The position numbers and the translations under genes were made by a program. Below are positions 1 to 13,559 of a stretch of 64,000 nucleotides of DNA, in pieces. Under the pieces are notes generated by a model. That model saw nothing but the letters and a program-made list of their open reading frames with translations. It did no database searches and had not been told where the DNA came from. This DNA comes from Adiantum capillus-veneris (Eukaryota; Streptophyta; Polypodiopsida; Polypodiales; Pteridaceae): contig CM043962.1 of the NCBI GenBank assembly GCA_014529385.2, positions 35,679,598 to 35,743,597 on the forward strand, written 5' to 3'. Each line of letters begins with the position of its first letter. The first letter of the stretch is position 1.

Positions 1-2
1 CT

Positions 3-754
3 GATAGAGAGCCTAGAAGTAAGGCAGTACAAATTGCCAAACTCACGCAAAAATTCAATGGGGACGAAGATGCTAGAAAACACATTGAAGTGTTTGAACA
101 AGTATGTGATTCCTTAGGGGAACGCAACGAACTACATAAGTGCAATGCCTTAAGCTTGACATTAAGTGGGAAGGCTGGAGATTGGTATAGGACCCTAAGG
201 GTGGACGAGAAAACAATCTACCCTACCCTTCGAAGGTTGTTTCTAAAGGAGTACATACGAGAAGGTGTGCTTTGGGGTGTAGCATCTCAGCTACAGAAGG
301 CCGAACGTAAGGAAGGAGAGTCAGTAAGGGACTTCATTAGTCGTCTAAAGCACTTAAACTCTCGTGCCCTGTAAATGAGCGCTTCAACAATAACCAACTA
401 CTTGATCGATTCATTCGAGGGTTGAGGAATGAAGGAATCTATAATGGACTAGTGATTAGAGGTATCACAACCTGGGAAGATGTCACTGCCAATGCAATCC
501 AATTAGAGGACAACTTGATGATAGCAGGCATGAGGGTGTCTACTGACACGAGATCCACTAGCTCACAAGCCATTGAGTATGAACCCATGACTGCAAAGCC
601 CATTGCCAATGAGCCAAAGGTATTTGAGACATTCTTGACAGACCTCACCAAGGCAATCCAAGAGTCTCTTAAGGATAATCGACCCCCTCAAAATAGTCAA
701 CATGTATCCAAGAAGGGAGCAACAATGGTGTTCCATTTGCTTAGGTCCACATAG
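3..754 (+). pseudogene. retrotransposon gag domain, frameshifted
   Basis: The frame is open from base 3 and contains the motif KFNGDEDARKHIEVF followed by a stretch with AGDWYRTL and RDFISRLKHLNS, typical of the plant retrotransposon gag family. At about 365-375 the frame hits a stop (end 374) and sense continues in another frame as a QLLDRFIRGLRNEG-like block through 754. A third frame takes over near 702, where the first zinc knuckle begins. The role would be capsid formation. The two frame breaks in about 400 bp make it non-functional. Its upstream part is cut by the window edge. Confidence 0.7.
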
Positions 755-3116
755 CACTAGTGAGTGCCCTACGTTTAGAGTAAAATTTAATGGAACTTGC
801 AACGCATGTGGTAGGTATGGTCACCAAGCTAAGGATTGTTTAATGATCAAACGTATGATGGCAAATAGACCACCTGTAGCCTGGACGGATGCGCCTCGAC
901 CTCCAGTATTGATGCCTACTCCACCTGTTGAGCAACTACCGCAACACATGGTCCCTAGATCTCAAAATGTTGTACAAGCTACACCGCTACCACCTCCTGT
1001 GCTAGGACCGCAGCCCCCGCATCCAAGAGTCGCCCCTATGAACCAAGTGGGTTGCGAGCCATCAAATGCTTATGCAGATGGCTGTGAGGAGGAAATAGAC
1101 ACTAGTATTGCCTACGGACTTGATACATTGGAAGAATGTCCTATATACTACATGGAAGATTGTTGGGGACAAGTCAAGCCGGTTTATCAAGCTGCTGCTC
1201 TCGCATCCAGAGGTCAAAATATCAACACCCAGGCTAGGAGGCCACCTCTTCAATGCTACGAGTGTGGTGGACCACATCGAGTAGCGGAGTGCCCTATTAG
1301 GCTGCAAAAGAATGCTGCACAGATGCAAGTGAATCAAGGGAGCACGTCTGTAATGCCAATACTCACATGTAATCGTTGTGGCATAGATCACTTGATTGCC
1401 CAATGCCCCTATAACCCAAATGCGCCTAAAATCACACCCCTGAACTTGGTCGAAATTGCTAGTGTGACATCGCCAATACCACCCGTTGCACCCGCTTATG
1501 CGATTACACGGTCCATGCTTCAAGGTCCAGGCCAGATCCTCGAAGAGAGAGATACCGCGTCAGTTATCCAAGCAAAGAAAAAGAAGACACGAAGGAAGAA
1601 GTCGCAGAATACGGAAAATTCAAAGCCAAGTTCCAAAACAAACATAGGAACAGGAGATGACCCCGTGTATATGAATGACCTCGAGGATGATTCAGATTCA
1701 GTCGAGACAATGGAGACTAGAACCAATACCACAAAGGGAAAGACCGACAAAGAAAACCGTAACATGGAACCAAATGAAAACCGAATAAGAGAAAACCATA
1801 AAGAGCCTATGAAAACACCACAAGTGTTTCCAAATCCAATCCAAGACCCCCAAGATAAACCGCAGGGGCAAAAAGGGAAAAATCGTAAAAAGAAGATTGG
1901 GACGTACCCAAACCCTGTAGACGAGATTAAGCAGGTGAAACTTCTAAGAGGTTTAGTGGAGGAGACTCAAAGGAAACTAGAACCAGAACCCATGCAGGTC
2001 AAAATTCATGACACAGTGTTTCCCACACAAGTTCATCCACCCCACATGAACCATAGACCGTTAGCCATATCTAGTATCATCCAAGAAGGGAGTGAGGACG
2101 GGACATCAGAAAGTGAGCATACATCCTTCTTGTTGGAAAGGATGTTTAACGAAGGTATACCTGATCCCATTGAGGAATATGAGATTCCATCCTCACCAGT
2201 TCCTAGTCAAGGACCTACACCCTGCAAAACGCCAATGAATGTTGCCAAACTAGTGGACTTCATGTCTTCTGAGGTCCGAACCACGATCATAGCAAAGCTG
2301 TATGGAGATCCTGAGTTATTCCTTGCACTTCGAGCATTCCTTAACGGAGAGCTACGAACGGGATTACCGCAGTTTGCGCAACCAAATAGGCCTGACTCGA
2401 TTATGATTGATGAGGAAAATCATGTGCAATCACTTGACTTAGATGGACACGAGTCTGTGATTGAGGTACCCATTAACGAATTAGGGCAGTATTTTGAAGG
2501 CGACGAGTCTAATGCGACCCTACCCATCACTACCAAGGGATTAACTATAAAGGGAATTATTGATGGTGGTGCGGGAGTTAGCATCGTTACAAAAGATTGT
2601 TGGGAATCCATGGGAAAACCCCGCCTCAGCGTTACTAACATTGTGGTAAAGATGGCAAATGGTACCATAGCCAAACCTATGGGGATGCTCAAGGATCTTA
2701 AGATCAAAGTTCTAGGACACAAGGTACGACATACGTTCATTGTAATGGATTTCTCTAAACACCTTATGTCATATGAAATGATTTTAGGACGACCATTCAT
2801 GAGGGAAGCACAAATGGTTCACGATTGGTCTAAAAATCATGTCTATTTGCAATTCCAAGACTCTGTCCTTAGAGTGGATTTGCTGACTGGTAAGGTACAC
2901 CCCTTAGGGAGTAAAACCATTATTGATCATCGCTCTGACACCACGGTTCACTCGGCCCCACTACAATATTGTTACACTTGTAAGAAGGATACAGACATTG
3001 GCCAAGATTCTCCTTACATGGATGTGTTACCGGGTATGACGGAATCAGACAATGTGGATTGGGTCCACCTAGCATCAACCATAGACACTTGGGAAATAGG
3101 GGGACGACCTGGGTAA
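702..3116 (+). pseudogene. gag C-terminus with four zinc knuckles plus aspartic-protease-like domain
   Basis: The open frame of 804 codons carries four knuckle-like cysteine/histidine clusters: CSICLGPHSTSEC, CNACGRYGHQAKDC, CYECGGPHRVAEC and CNRCGIDHLIAQC. A proline-rich spacer sits between the second and third. A Lys/Asn/Glu-rich hydrophilic region follows (about residues 280-430). Near residues 630-730 there is a protease-like module with IIDGGAGVSIV, where retroviral-type proteases usually have DTGA/DSGA, and a downstream MILGRPFM that matches the ILGRxxL signature. The Gly in the D-G-G-A motif is unusual and may abolish activity. The frame ends at 3116 in a G-rich run, while coding continues in the next frame. 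Confidence 0.7.
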
Positions 3117-3853
3117 CACCTGAGGGGGATGAATTGCCTATACCCTTAAATATGCTACAAGCAATGCATATCGCTTCCGACAAGACTCATCCTAATGTAA
3201 CGAAGAAAACATACGAGTGGGTCCCTAAAGCTTCTTTAGTGACCATAGCTAGTGCTAAAAAACAGAAGACTTGTAAGAAACGTACCACTCGCTCCAAGAA
3301 AAGTAAGAAAATGTTGCGATGGATCCCTAAACGACTATTGGAAGCCCAAGGCTACTATCAAGGAAATGATCAAATCTGGGTGCCAAAACGTAGATTGTAC
3401 TCTTACCTGTCACCTGGCCCATGTAAACCCAATCCCGTAGCTCCAAAACGAATCAATGATCGTGGAAAGAAAAAAATCAGAGAATGCTACACACCCGCTC
3501 CCGAGCTAGTTTGGGTACCAAAGAAAGAACGATTTGTTCCACCTAGCTCAGGAAGGGGGGAGTCCCATGACGCTTCTAGCTCATCATGTAATACATCCAT
3601 AGAGGTAAAAGCTTCTACACAGCCTCCATCTATAGTAGTGGACCTCCATGAGGCTACAAAAGAATCCACACCTCCCAGTGTTCAAGAATCACCTGATGAA
3701 CCACTTCAAGTTCGATCCTGGGAGAGTACCTTACCACCCTTGCAGCTTGACAAGGCACCTAGGGTAATAGAAAACTACTGGCAAAAATCCTCACCTATTA
3801 CCAACTGGAACAATTGGTTTCAAAGGGTGACAAGCTCATTTCAAACGGTATGA
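3059..3853 (+). pseudogene. gag-pol-like C-terminal segment with repeated W-V/I-P-K motifs
   Basis: The frame overlaps the previous one and restores sense after a break in the G run near 3100-3110. It holds four copies of a WVPK/WIPK motif (EWVPKASL, RWIPKRLL, IWVPKRRL, VWVPKKER) separated by basic stretches, then a Ser/Pro-rich tail. I do not recognise a catalytic domain. The repeated Trp-x-Pro-Lys motif could be a nucleic-acid or capsid contact, but that is speculation. It stops about 8 bases before a polypurine tract, as expected for the last coding segment of an LTR element. Confidence 0.5.
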
Positions 3854-3860
3854 TCTACCC

Positions 3861-3963
3861 AAGGAAGGGGGGAGTGTTTGCTGACAGTCATCATTCATTT
3901 GTTTCCCTCTCAACCTTTTTCCCTGACCTCTTAATCTCCGATCTTAGGGAATGTATATATATA
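3861..3963 (+). promoter_or_regulatory. polypurine tract, candidate LTR start and TATA box
   Basis: A purine run AAGGAAGGGGGGAG (3861-3874) is followed directly by TGTTTG at 3875, the arrangement of plus-strand primer and LTR 5' end. A TATA-like run GTATATATATAG lies about 80 bases further at 3953-3964, fitting a U3 promoter. The matching 5' LTR and the LTR end are not in the window, so the LTR extent is open. Confidence 0.5.
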
Positions 3964-4135
3964 GCCTTATACTCACAAAAAAACAAAAATAGTAAAGAGC
4001 AAGAGCGCCTAGCAATGAGAGAGCACCCTATCAGATCTTACATATAAGTCCAAATTCACCGTGTCAATTCAAGCAACACACAAAAACAACTCTTATGTTT
4101 TAAAGGCCTAACCAAATCTATCTGTCTTGTCAGAA

Positions 4136-4558
4136 ATGGCTACTTCACCAGAGGCATGCACTTCTATTTTTGATGAAAGGTACCCCTTGTCTTTTCAACA
4201 AGTGTTCTACGTATGCTACCCTATACTTTCTTGCGAATGGGATTTGATAGAGAGCCTTGCATGTGAGAGAAATTTTGAGGAGTTAGAATGGCTGATACGT
4301 CTATGGCTAACTAGTGATCCCTACCCAGTAGCGAATGTGTCTCCAATGGCACATGCTTATTCTTTTGCACAAGATGAGTATCCACGCATCACGAGGTTCT
4401 TGATTAGCATGCTTGCACAAGAGGATGATGAAGAGGAACTAATAGAGACCGAGGAAGAATATGGCCTCACGGACAACGATTTTATTTATCTAGATGATGA
4501 GGATAGAGGCCTAGCCTTAGGGTGGCCACCCGGTTTATATAATATCCTCTTTCCTTGA
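4136..4558 (+). CDS. hypothetical acidic protein, 140 aa, downstream of an LTR-like promoter
   Basis: The ATG at 4136 has a good plant start context (GAAATGGC) and opens a frame of 141 codons including the stop. An earlier in-frame non-ATG start at 4127 is less likely. The product has no motif I recognise. The first two thirds are mixed hydrophobic with several Trp and Leu residues. The last third is strongly acidic (EEDDEEELIETEEE, residues about 100-115). It lies about 175 bases after the TATA-like run at 3954 and between two polypurine tracts, so it could be an extra ORF of the retroelement rather than a host gene. Its undisturbed frame contrasts with the broken gag upstream. Confidence 0.4.
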   Translation: MATSPEACTSIFDERYPLSFQQVFYVCYPILSCEWDLIESLACERNFEELEWLIRLWLTSDPYPVANVSPMAHAYSFAQDEYPRITRFLISMLAQEDDEEELIETEEEYGLTDNDFIYLDDEDRGLALGWPPGLYNILFP

Positions 4559-5891
4559 TTCTAAAAGGGGTAACAGATAGGTAGGTTAGGGGTCTAGATT
4601 GTGTTTTGAGTTTGTTTTTTAGGAGTTTTAATTTTTCCCACTGATGTGCCTCCTGGAGGTATTCCTTTTGTTTCCTAGTGTGTACAGGAGCGTGTTGCTA
4701 TTGATAGGATTTGGACCTTCATAGAACCTTCAAATCAAGCGTGACCATCAACACAAACAGGTGTTTCTTGTCCATTAGCATTGCCCTTATCTTTTTGCAT
4801 CTATGATTGTCTGCTTTGATTGTGATTGGTAGCATAATATTCAGCGCATTTGCTTAGTATCAAACATTTAATTCAATGTAATGTTTTGTCATAATCACTT
4901 GTCAAGGTTTAAAAATCAAGCAGTCCGACTAAGCTAGTTTGACCAAGCTAGGTATTAGAAATCTTCTCTTAATACCATGGGGAATGCCTTCCTAATAAGC
5001 AATGGTTACTTAGGTTCTTAATCCGATTTAGGCAGCATTGTATGAAATGTACTAGGGCTTTCTAGTGGGCTTAACCCTATTGACCTTTAGCTTAAGTATT
5101 ATAAAGGGAGTTTACTAATGTGATGAGCCTGGGGAGGGTAACAGTGTTATATGACCCCCCAAAGTTACAAAATGTAAATGCTGAAAATGAACAAACAAAA
5201 AATCAAAGTGCCACAATGTAAAATTTTAAGCTGGAAGAGAAATCTCAGCTTGATTTGGTACTTCACTCACATGTATCGCCTATGGTACTAGAGCCCTAGA
5301 GGTTCCCAGTGTGGGCGCTTTTCCTTGAAAAGCAAAAAACCCAAGGCATACAAAATAAGCACACACATCATAATTGAATCAATGTGAAAAGACTTTGGGG
5401 GGTCAAAGAAAAAGTAATCAGTCAGGCGATGATTTCATGAGAAATTCCTTTTATGGTAGCTTAACTACAAGGTTTTCTAGATATAGCCTCTAGTCAGCCC
5501 TCGAACATGAATACTTGGCTCTCGCGATTAAACAACTTAATTGACCACTGAAAATTAAGAAGCTTACCCATGGTATTAATATTCGATCTCTAGTACTTTT
5601 CGACCGTCAAATTAGCGACCCCAGACTTGTTTAATTTTCTACCTTTACATCTGTTTATGCATTTGATTACATTGAAATTTAATGTTCATTGCTAGCAAAT
5701 TGTTTGAAATTCTTTGACCAATCAATTTGTCTACCTAAAACTGCATATGCTTTTTAAGAGAATGCAATTACTATGCCAATGTTGTTTGATTTTGCAGTGA
5801 CTGAAGAAGGCTAAGGACATTCATCTCAAATGCTCTTCCACCTCGACGAACCAGCTTCAACTCAATAGCTTCCGAGGACGGAATCTACATC
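4559..5891. other. non-coding stretch between ORF and second polypurine tract
   Basis: No protein of note is seen in either strand. The sequence is moderately AT-rich and unique in this window. Its position before a second polypurine tract suggests the 3' untranslated part of an LTR retroelement. Confidence 0.4.
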
Positions 5892-6509
5892 AGGAAGGGG
5901 GGCATGTTAACCCTCACGGCTCACGGACACCCATCACCTACGATGGACGCGTATTATGTATTTGGTAGAGTCAGGTACCGGGCTTGTCGGACCAATAGGG
6001 AAAGGTAGAGTGATCGCCGATGAGAGGCGCACTTTAACTTGGACATTCAAGGGATTAGTTGGTTAAGCATTCGCGCCCAAGTGTGAATAGGGTGAGCTCC
6101 TATAAAAGCCAACTAAACCTAATTTTTACTCATTCTCTCATTTGTACAATTGAAGAGTGCTCTTGCTCCATCTCCATCTTCTTCTTCTTCACCTCCTTGT
6201 GTGTGTGTGTGAGTGAGAGAGAGAGAGAGGGAGAGTGTGTGTGCAATCGAGCATTACGAAGGCACGACGGCAGCGAAGCGGTTGAGCGCGGCACGACTGC
6301 AGCTTCTTCTTCATCGCGGCGAGGAATCCACCACGAAGGCGAGCGTAGAGCGGTGAGTGACACACCCTTTGTTTTCTTGAGCTTGCTAGTTTAGTCTTGT
6401 TGTGTGCTTGGAGCCGTTTGTGGCTCGCATACGGTGTATTGGCAAGTCCCTTGCTTCGACAGTGCGGCAAGGAGCGCACATAACTACATTTACATGTATG
6501 GGATTTCAT
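5892..6509 (+). mobile_element. second polypurine tract and candidate 3' LTR with TATA box
   Basis: AGGAAGGGGGGC (5892-5903) precedes TGTTAACC at 5905, a classical LTR start. CCTATAAAAGCC around 6101-6108 is a good TATA box for U3, and pyrimidine-rich plus GA-rich sequence follows (6130-6235). The LTR 3' end could not be fixed because no second copy is in the window, so the stated end is approximate. The polypurine tract is almost identical to that at 3861, so the two may be nested relatives or one element with an internal promoter. Confidence 0.45.
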
Positions 6510-6539
6510 GACTGGGAGAGCACTTAGAATGGAAAAGTG

Positions 6540-7236
6540 AACTTAGAGAAAATCAAATTCTTGAGGAAAACCATTACAAAAAGAACTTGATGGAGTAGTA
6601 TGATGGATGCGTATCATGTAATGATGCCTATAACGTATGCTATATGCAATCTTGACCAGGGTGCTCCGTTTCAAAATAGTATGGATGCAATGGTGGACTG
6701 TCCAAAGGAGTTTGAAGTGTCCTAAAAAATTAGAGCATTTGGTGGTGGAAAAGCATTTGTGTTTTTCATTCTCTTGTCGACAAAGAAAAGTCCTCTTGAA
6801 GTAATTTCATGCTAGATGGATTGGAGCTCATGCACCATTACACACTGCTATTGACATGCTAGATCTTGAATATTGGAACATGGACTTGATGTCCAATGTT
6901 GAAGTGGTTCATGATTTTACACAATGGTAAACACTTTCTCTGCCAATGTTGCATGTAAGATGCATAAAAGAAATGTCATCCTTTCGATTGAAAGAAGGTA
7001 TTTTTTCAAACTCCCTTGTTCAACAAATGGCAAAAGAGCAACCTACATGGAAATGGTGGATGATGAATGGTGGAGAACACTATGCTTTGTTGTGTAAACT
7101 TACAATGAAGGTTTTAAGCCAGTGTTCTTTGAATTCAAGCTCATAAAGAAATTGGAGCATGTACAAGTATATTCACAACACTACTCGCAATCGACGTCTT
7201 GTAGATCGAGTAGATAAACTTGCTTATATATTGTAA
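6540..7236 (+). pseudogene. hAT-family transposase C-terminal remnant
   Basis: Broken coding traces on the plus strand end in a typical hAT dimerisation region. The frame at 6946-7146 contains EQPTWKWWMMNGGEHY and LTMKVLSQ, matching the W-W...LA..ILSQ pattern. After a frame change at about 7145 it continues as RNWSMYKYIHNTTRNR and VDRVDKLAYI (7147-7236), matching the conserved RNWS...H...RN.L..R..DLVY block. The N-terminal BED finger and catalytic D residues were not found. No terminal inverted repeats were identified. It is a dead fragment of an old DNA transposon. Confidence 0.6.
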
Positions 7237-7689
7237 CGTACTGCTACAAGAGAGAGACCAGACCAAAACTAGACCCCCTATTCATTAATCCGTCATCTCT
7301 CTTATAGCAAGAGAGGTTGGTTACATATGCCAAGAACCTACTAGTGTCCTCCCACACTAGGTGGTCGGACACACCTACAAGACCCACACACCACACCTCC
7401 TCCCTTAGGGAGAAAAAGATGGACATCTTTTTACAAGATTGAACAGAGAAGGGACTCGACATGACTGAAGGGACTGCATCAACTCCAACACCTCATCCGG
7501 GGGGAGTGATCTTACAACTTGTTAGGGTTAGGTTCTGAGAGGACTCGACTCGACTCGATTGGACTCGATAAGAAAACATCTCGACATAGGCAATGCACTA
7601 GGTCGCTATCCCAATGCAAATGGCTACATGAGGAACGGCTCAATTGCGTCATAACGACCAAGACGCGACTCGATTCATAACTTCATTCC

Positions 7690-8165
7690 CTATCAGAGTT
7701 TGGTGTGGATGCGATGGCTTATTGAAAAAGAACTACATGCTTATTGAAAAAGAACTCTACCACTTGCATCATAGATTTTCTCGCTTTGCAATTTGGCAGG
7801 GACATCAACTTCCATGGTTACGTAGCATTTTTGTGGGTAGTGTCATCAGTCCACATTTCCTGCACTGTCTTCCAAAGTCATATAGCACTTGTAGTAAATA
7901 TCCCAGAGCAAAAACATCACTTGCCGGAGTATAGGCATCTTCAAGAAAGCCTAAAGGGATCATATAACCTGGGAGACAACCATCCTCATTTATGTCGCTC
8001 TCGCTCAGCAGTGGATTGGGCCTTTGCCACCTTTTTTGGGTTTTTGTCTACCTCATACACAAAATTAAGCAGAAATTTCTTTTTGGATGCTCTTAGCAGA
8101 AGTCCCCAATCAATGATGATGATGCGTGCCTTCATATCAGAGAGTTGCACTACATATCATTTGGA
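7690..8165 (-). pseudogene. protein-kinase-like pseudogene fragment
   Basis: Read on the minus strand from about 8140, the sequence gives ARIIIIDWGLLLRASKKK, with DWG in the position of the kinase DFG loop. After a frame change near 8000 it gives GFLEDAYTPASDVFALGYLL, matching the subdomain IX pattern (S-DVFALG). Stops and the frame change show it is decayed. It resembles in layout the plus-strand kinase-like pseudogene at 13.6-15.3 kb, which also has DWG, so the two may belong to one family. Upstream ATP-binding lobes were not recognised. Confidence 0.5.
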
Positions 8166-8380
8166 AATCTTGAAACAAAGAGTATCTTTTTGGGGATTTT
8201 TAGAGAGAGAGATAGAGATAGAGAGTGAGATCTAGGTAGTATTTTAAATTATTTTTATAATTGCTTAATGTTAAATAAATAAAGAGTATTTTTTTAAGGA
8301 TTATTTTATATTTTGAGAGTCATAAAGAGAAATAGAGTGGATTATATGTAGGATTTTCAATTGTCTTACAGGTTCGTAAT

Positions 8381-8382
<2 letters not shown>

Positions 8383-8442
<60 letters not shown>
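8383..8442. repeat. (GA)n microsatellite
   Basis: About 30 uninterrupted GA dinucleotides. Nothing else is seen between 8240 and 8382 except AT-rich sequence. Confidence 0.95.
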
Positions 8443-8446
<4 letters not shown>

Positions 8447-8569
8447 ATGGTGTGAATTTTTATTTTCTTGAAGATAGACGTCGAGAGATATTAGATGATA
8501 TATCATAAATTTTGGAGGTTCATCAAATTGAAGAGGAAGATAATAAGAAGTAAACTATGATCCAAGAAA

Positions 8570-8965
8570 TACTCAAGCCGTGTTATTGACCAAGTATCGC
8601 ATGAATCATGCACATAAAAAACAATACAAGCCACGTAACTGGCAAACCAAACAATTTTACAACATTTTTTGGCCGTGTTACCGACCAAATGCTGCAATAT
8701 CCAAAAAATACAAAATGCACTAGCAAACGAATCCATTTTGATGCGTTACCAACAAGGTGCCACCCAAATCGAAGGGAATAGGAATTGTATATAGACCTAA
8801 CTTAGCCGCGTTACTAACCATATGCCTGCATTTAATAAAGGGAAGGGAAGGGAAGGTGACATCGTCCCAAAGATACTATTATTGCCATGTTATCGACTAG
8901 TACCACTACGACATGCCATATTGATCATAGGACACTACTCAGCCACGTTCCGACCAAGTGCCCCA
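8570..8965. repeat. degenerate minisatellite with a GTTACCGACCAAGTGC-like core
   Basis: A core resembling GCCGTGTTACCGACCAA recurs about seven times (near 8577, 8630, 8672, 8738, 8803, 8884, 8941) at irregular 40-80-base spacing, each followed by a variable A-rich filler. It is unrelated in sequence to the large satellite at 17-46 kb. Confidence 0.5.
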
Positions 8966-9640
8966 TGATAAGTACCATTCCAAAGAATGGCCTTACACAC
9001 GTATGCACCCCCCGTGTAGTGAACTACCCACATTTAGCTGTGCACTGTGATTGTGTGTAAAAGCTCGCACAAGTACACACACACACCCACTCACACTCAC
9101 ACTCACACTCACACTCACACATATAGATTTTAGTACCCGTGGGTGAATAGATGATTAAGAACAATGACCCAAGGGTTCAATTGGGACCACCTATAGTACC
9201 CAGTCAAGCTTACTAAGATGACCCCGGCAGAGACTTCCAAGAATCATAGATGCCCGATGGGCTTCTCTAAAACCTCGCCGGGTTTTGACCGGTTCCCAAA
9301 TCACCCTAAACCATCATTTTTGCGAACATGAAAATATGTTAACATGTTATTAACATGTTCACAAGCGTTATTAACAAAAAAAAGTTGTGATCACGTGATT
9401 ATACAATCCGTGGAGAGAATTGGAAGTAGACATGTAGAGGTATGCGGATTAGATATAGCGCTAGGCTAGGCCTGGTACTTGTCAATCTTTAATGTGGATG
9501 TCAGACGAGAGACCATCTGATGGGGAGCAGCCATCACATTCTTCTTTTGGGCTCCCATCCAGGGTGCACATCGCCTCTAGTGAACCCAAGTCTTGAGGCG
9601 ATAAGTCCAAGCATTGAAATTAGGCGAGTCTATAGCTAGC
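8966..9640. other. intergenic, with a CACTCA-type microsatellite
   Basis: No gene is visible. A run of CA then CACTCA units covers about 9078-9120. Nearby, the trinucleotide-poor region 9320-9380 repeats a GTTAACATGTT-like palindromic word. Confidence 0.6.
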
Positions 9641-9669
9641 TTTTTGTGAGCATGAGTGTAGGTTTCTCT

Positions 9670-10312
9670 TTGTTATTTGTAGGGATGGCCCTCCTACACC
9701 TATGGAGGTGCTGGTCCATCTATCCAAGTTCCTCCATTGGTGGTACATCCAGACCTCCAATGAGAACTCTCTTTACGAGACGAGTACCTCCGTTTGATGG
9801 AGGGATTTTTTGGCCACTACAATCAATACCATCTTGTAGCATATGGTCTTTCTCAGTAGACCACGCCATGGGGGATCCAACAAGGGACTCCCTACATCTA
9901 GAGCCTTGCATCGACGACACCTCCTTCTACTATCCCTTCTTACCAACCTACTCTCCTTCCATTGAAGGGTCCTACTTTCCTTCCATCACAGGCCCCCACG
10001 CCACTCCATTCTACTCCTACTTCACCAGAACATCGTCGGCGCACTTCTTCTGCAAGCACGCAACGACGTTCGTCTAAGGAAGCAAACACCAAAAGAGGCA
10101 AAGTGGAGGGGTATCTTGTGGCTTTGCTTGTTTTGCTAGTGGGAGGGGGGACGGAGTCCTCTATTTCAGAGCATGTCACCCCAGACACAGAGGATGAGAA
10201 TAATGACGTACCCGTGTCAGACACTCATGGGAGCTACTATAGAGTAAAGTATGGCGGTGAAGTGGACTTTGGTATAACACAGGGAGGTAGGGCGTTTTGC
10301 CGCCATCTTTAG
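9670..10312 (+). pseudogene. unrecognised decayed coding region, Pro/Ser-rich
   Basis: One plus-strand frame reads as protein-like sequence beginning near GWPSYTYGGAGPSIQVPP, interrupted by a few TAG/TGA codons. It then runs open from 9962 to 10312 with a Thr/Ser/Pro-rich part, a basic part (EHRRRTSSASTQRRSSK) and an acidic end (TPDTEDENNDVP). Base composition is more GC-rich than the neighbours. A further protein-like trace lies at 10480-10690. I do not recognise the family. It may be the non-catalytic tail of an old transposable element. Confidence 0.3.
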
Positions 10313-11590
10313 ATTCTTATACACTCAACATATAAATTTTTTTTTGCAAAGTTCAAAAGCTAGCATGCTACATCAAGGAAGTGTTGCATGCTTGATTCCC
10401 AAATGCACCCAATGAGCATTTTTTAGCACAATGGTTAGAAGGCTATATTGAAATATTTTTTAAAAACAAGCAATGAAGTTTACGGTGCGTAGCAGCCAAC
10501 CAGGTCGCAAATCCAAAGAGAAGCTATTGAGGAGGCAACATGGCAGATGCGAAGTGGGAGTGGGACATGTAGGAAAAGGGCGAACAAGCTGCAACAGGCT
10601 CATCCCATACACAACAACACGAAGCTCGGGCCATACAAATTCCCACACACTATGGTCCGGAAGGGAAAGCAGCTTGGAAGGAGAAATATGTAATTTTTAA
10701 AAATTGGAGCCTAAATTGTTCAAAAAAAATCTTAGTTTATGAATTGCTTTTTTTATTGCTAACTTAGGAAAAATATCACTCTGAGTCTCTCGACCATAGA
10801 GATGGTCAAGTATCAAGAGCAGTACACATAATTCGATACTTGGTGATGGTTGTTAGAGAACCATTACATCTCTCGCGAGCAATTCAACTCAATACTCGAT
10901 CTCTACAGGCCATAAGTAACAAATTATATTGTACTAGTTTTTTTGAATTGTTAATTTGTTTAATTTGGTTTTGGTTAATATAGAGTCAAGGAGATCCAAC
11001 GTATGAACCTATGGATGATGGCAAGAAGGAGGAGGACTTGGATAGATAGAAAGGTATTTGAAGTCCTCCCTTAAAGTCCCAGTATGGCACAAGAAAAACT
11101 CTATGAGCATATATATATATATATATATGTGCAACTAATCTAAAATTTCCATCTTATTTGTATTTTTTTAAATTATTGGTCTTTTCACTTTAAATTGTCA
11201 AGGTAAGGTATATTCAAACTCTACTCTTTATTTTTAATGTATATTTTTCCAAAATGCAATTGATGTTTCAATTATTTTATGCAGGTAAAAAATAAAGGTG
11301 CTCATTTGGGCCACACAGAATTGGGTGGCCCCAAAGAGCACGTTTATTATTGAATAAGCGCATGGCGATAATATCCACGCTAGCAGGCACAACAATATAC
11401 GTGGTAATAGTCACAGATATCTATCCGCAATTATTATCCCACATATTGTTGACAAACCATTGCTGCACCGATTGCTGCTGATATTACCACCATCACAATT
11501 TTTTCTCTCTCCTTTTCCATATGTTATTTTGCGATTATAGGAGCAGCTCTCAATTTTTCCTCTTATAGTGTAGGTGACACTGAAGAGAGG
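10313..11590. other. AT-rich intergenic DNA
   Basis: No supported gene. A short (AT)n run lies at about 11107-11130. Confidence 0.6.
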
Positions 11591-13555
<1,965 letters not shown>

Positions 13556-13559
13556 CAAA

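Larger units (their letters stand above)
1..3874 (+). mobile_element. 3' part of a gag-protease-type LTR retroelement (5' end outside window)
   Basis: This stretch encodes a decayed retroviral-type gag polyprotein. In order it has a gag domain, four CCHC-like zinc knuckles, a basic low-complexity linker, an aspartic-protease-like domain and a further basic segment. It ends at a polypurine tract followed by TG. No reverse transcriptase, RNase H or integrase follows before that tract, which suggests a non-autonomous gag-only (TR-GAG-like) element, although a pol deletion is equally possible. At least three frame changes (near 370, 700-740 and 3100) show that it is a fossil. The 5' LTR lies outside the window, so LTR length and age cannot be judged. 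Confidence 0.7.

Noticed and set aside
7644-8235. Plus-strand ORFs of 96 and 163 codons
   Set aside because: The opposite strand carries kinase motifs; the plus frames look like shadows of it.
9646-10077. A 143-codon plus-strand ORF as a gene
   Set aside because: Another frame over the same DNA reads more like a protein, and no domain supports either.
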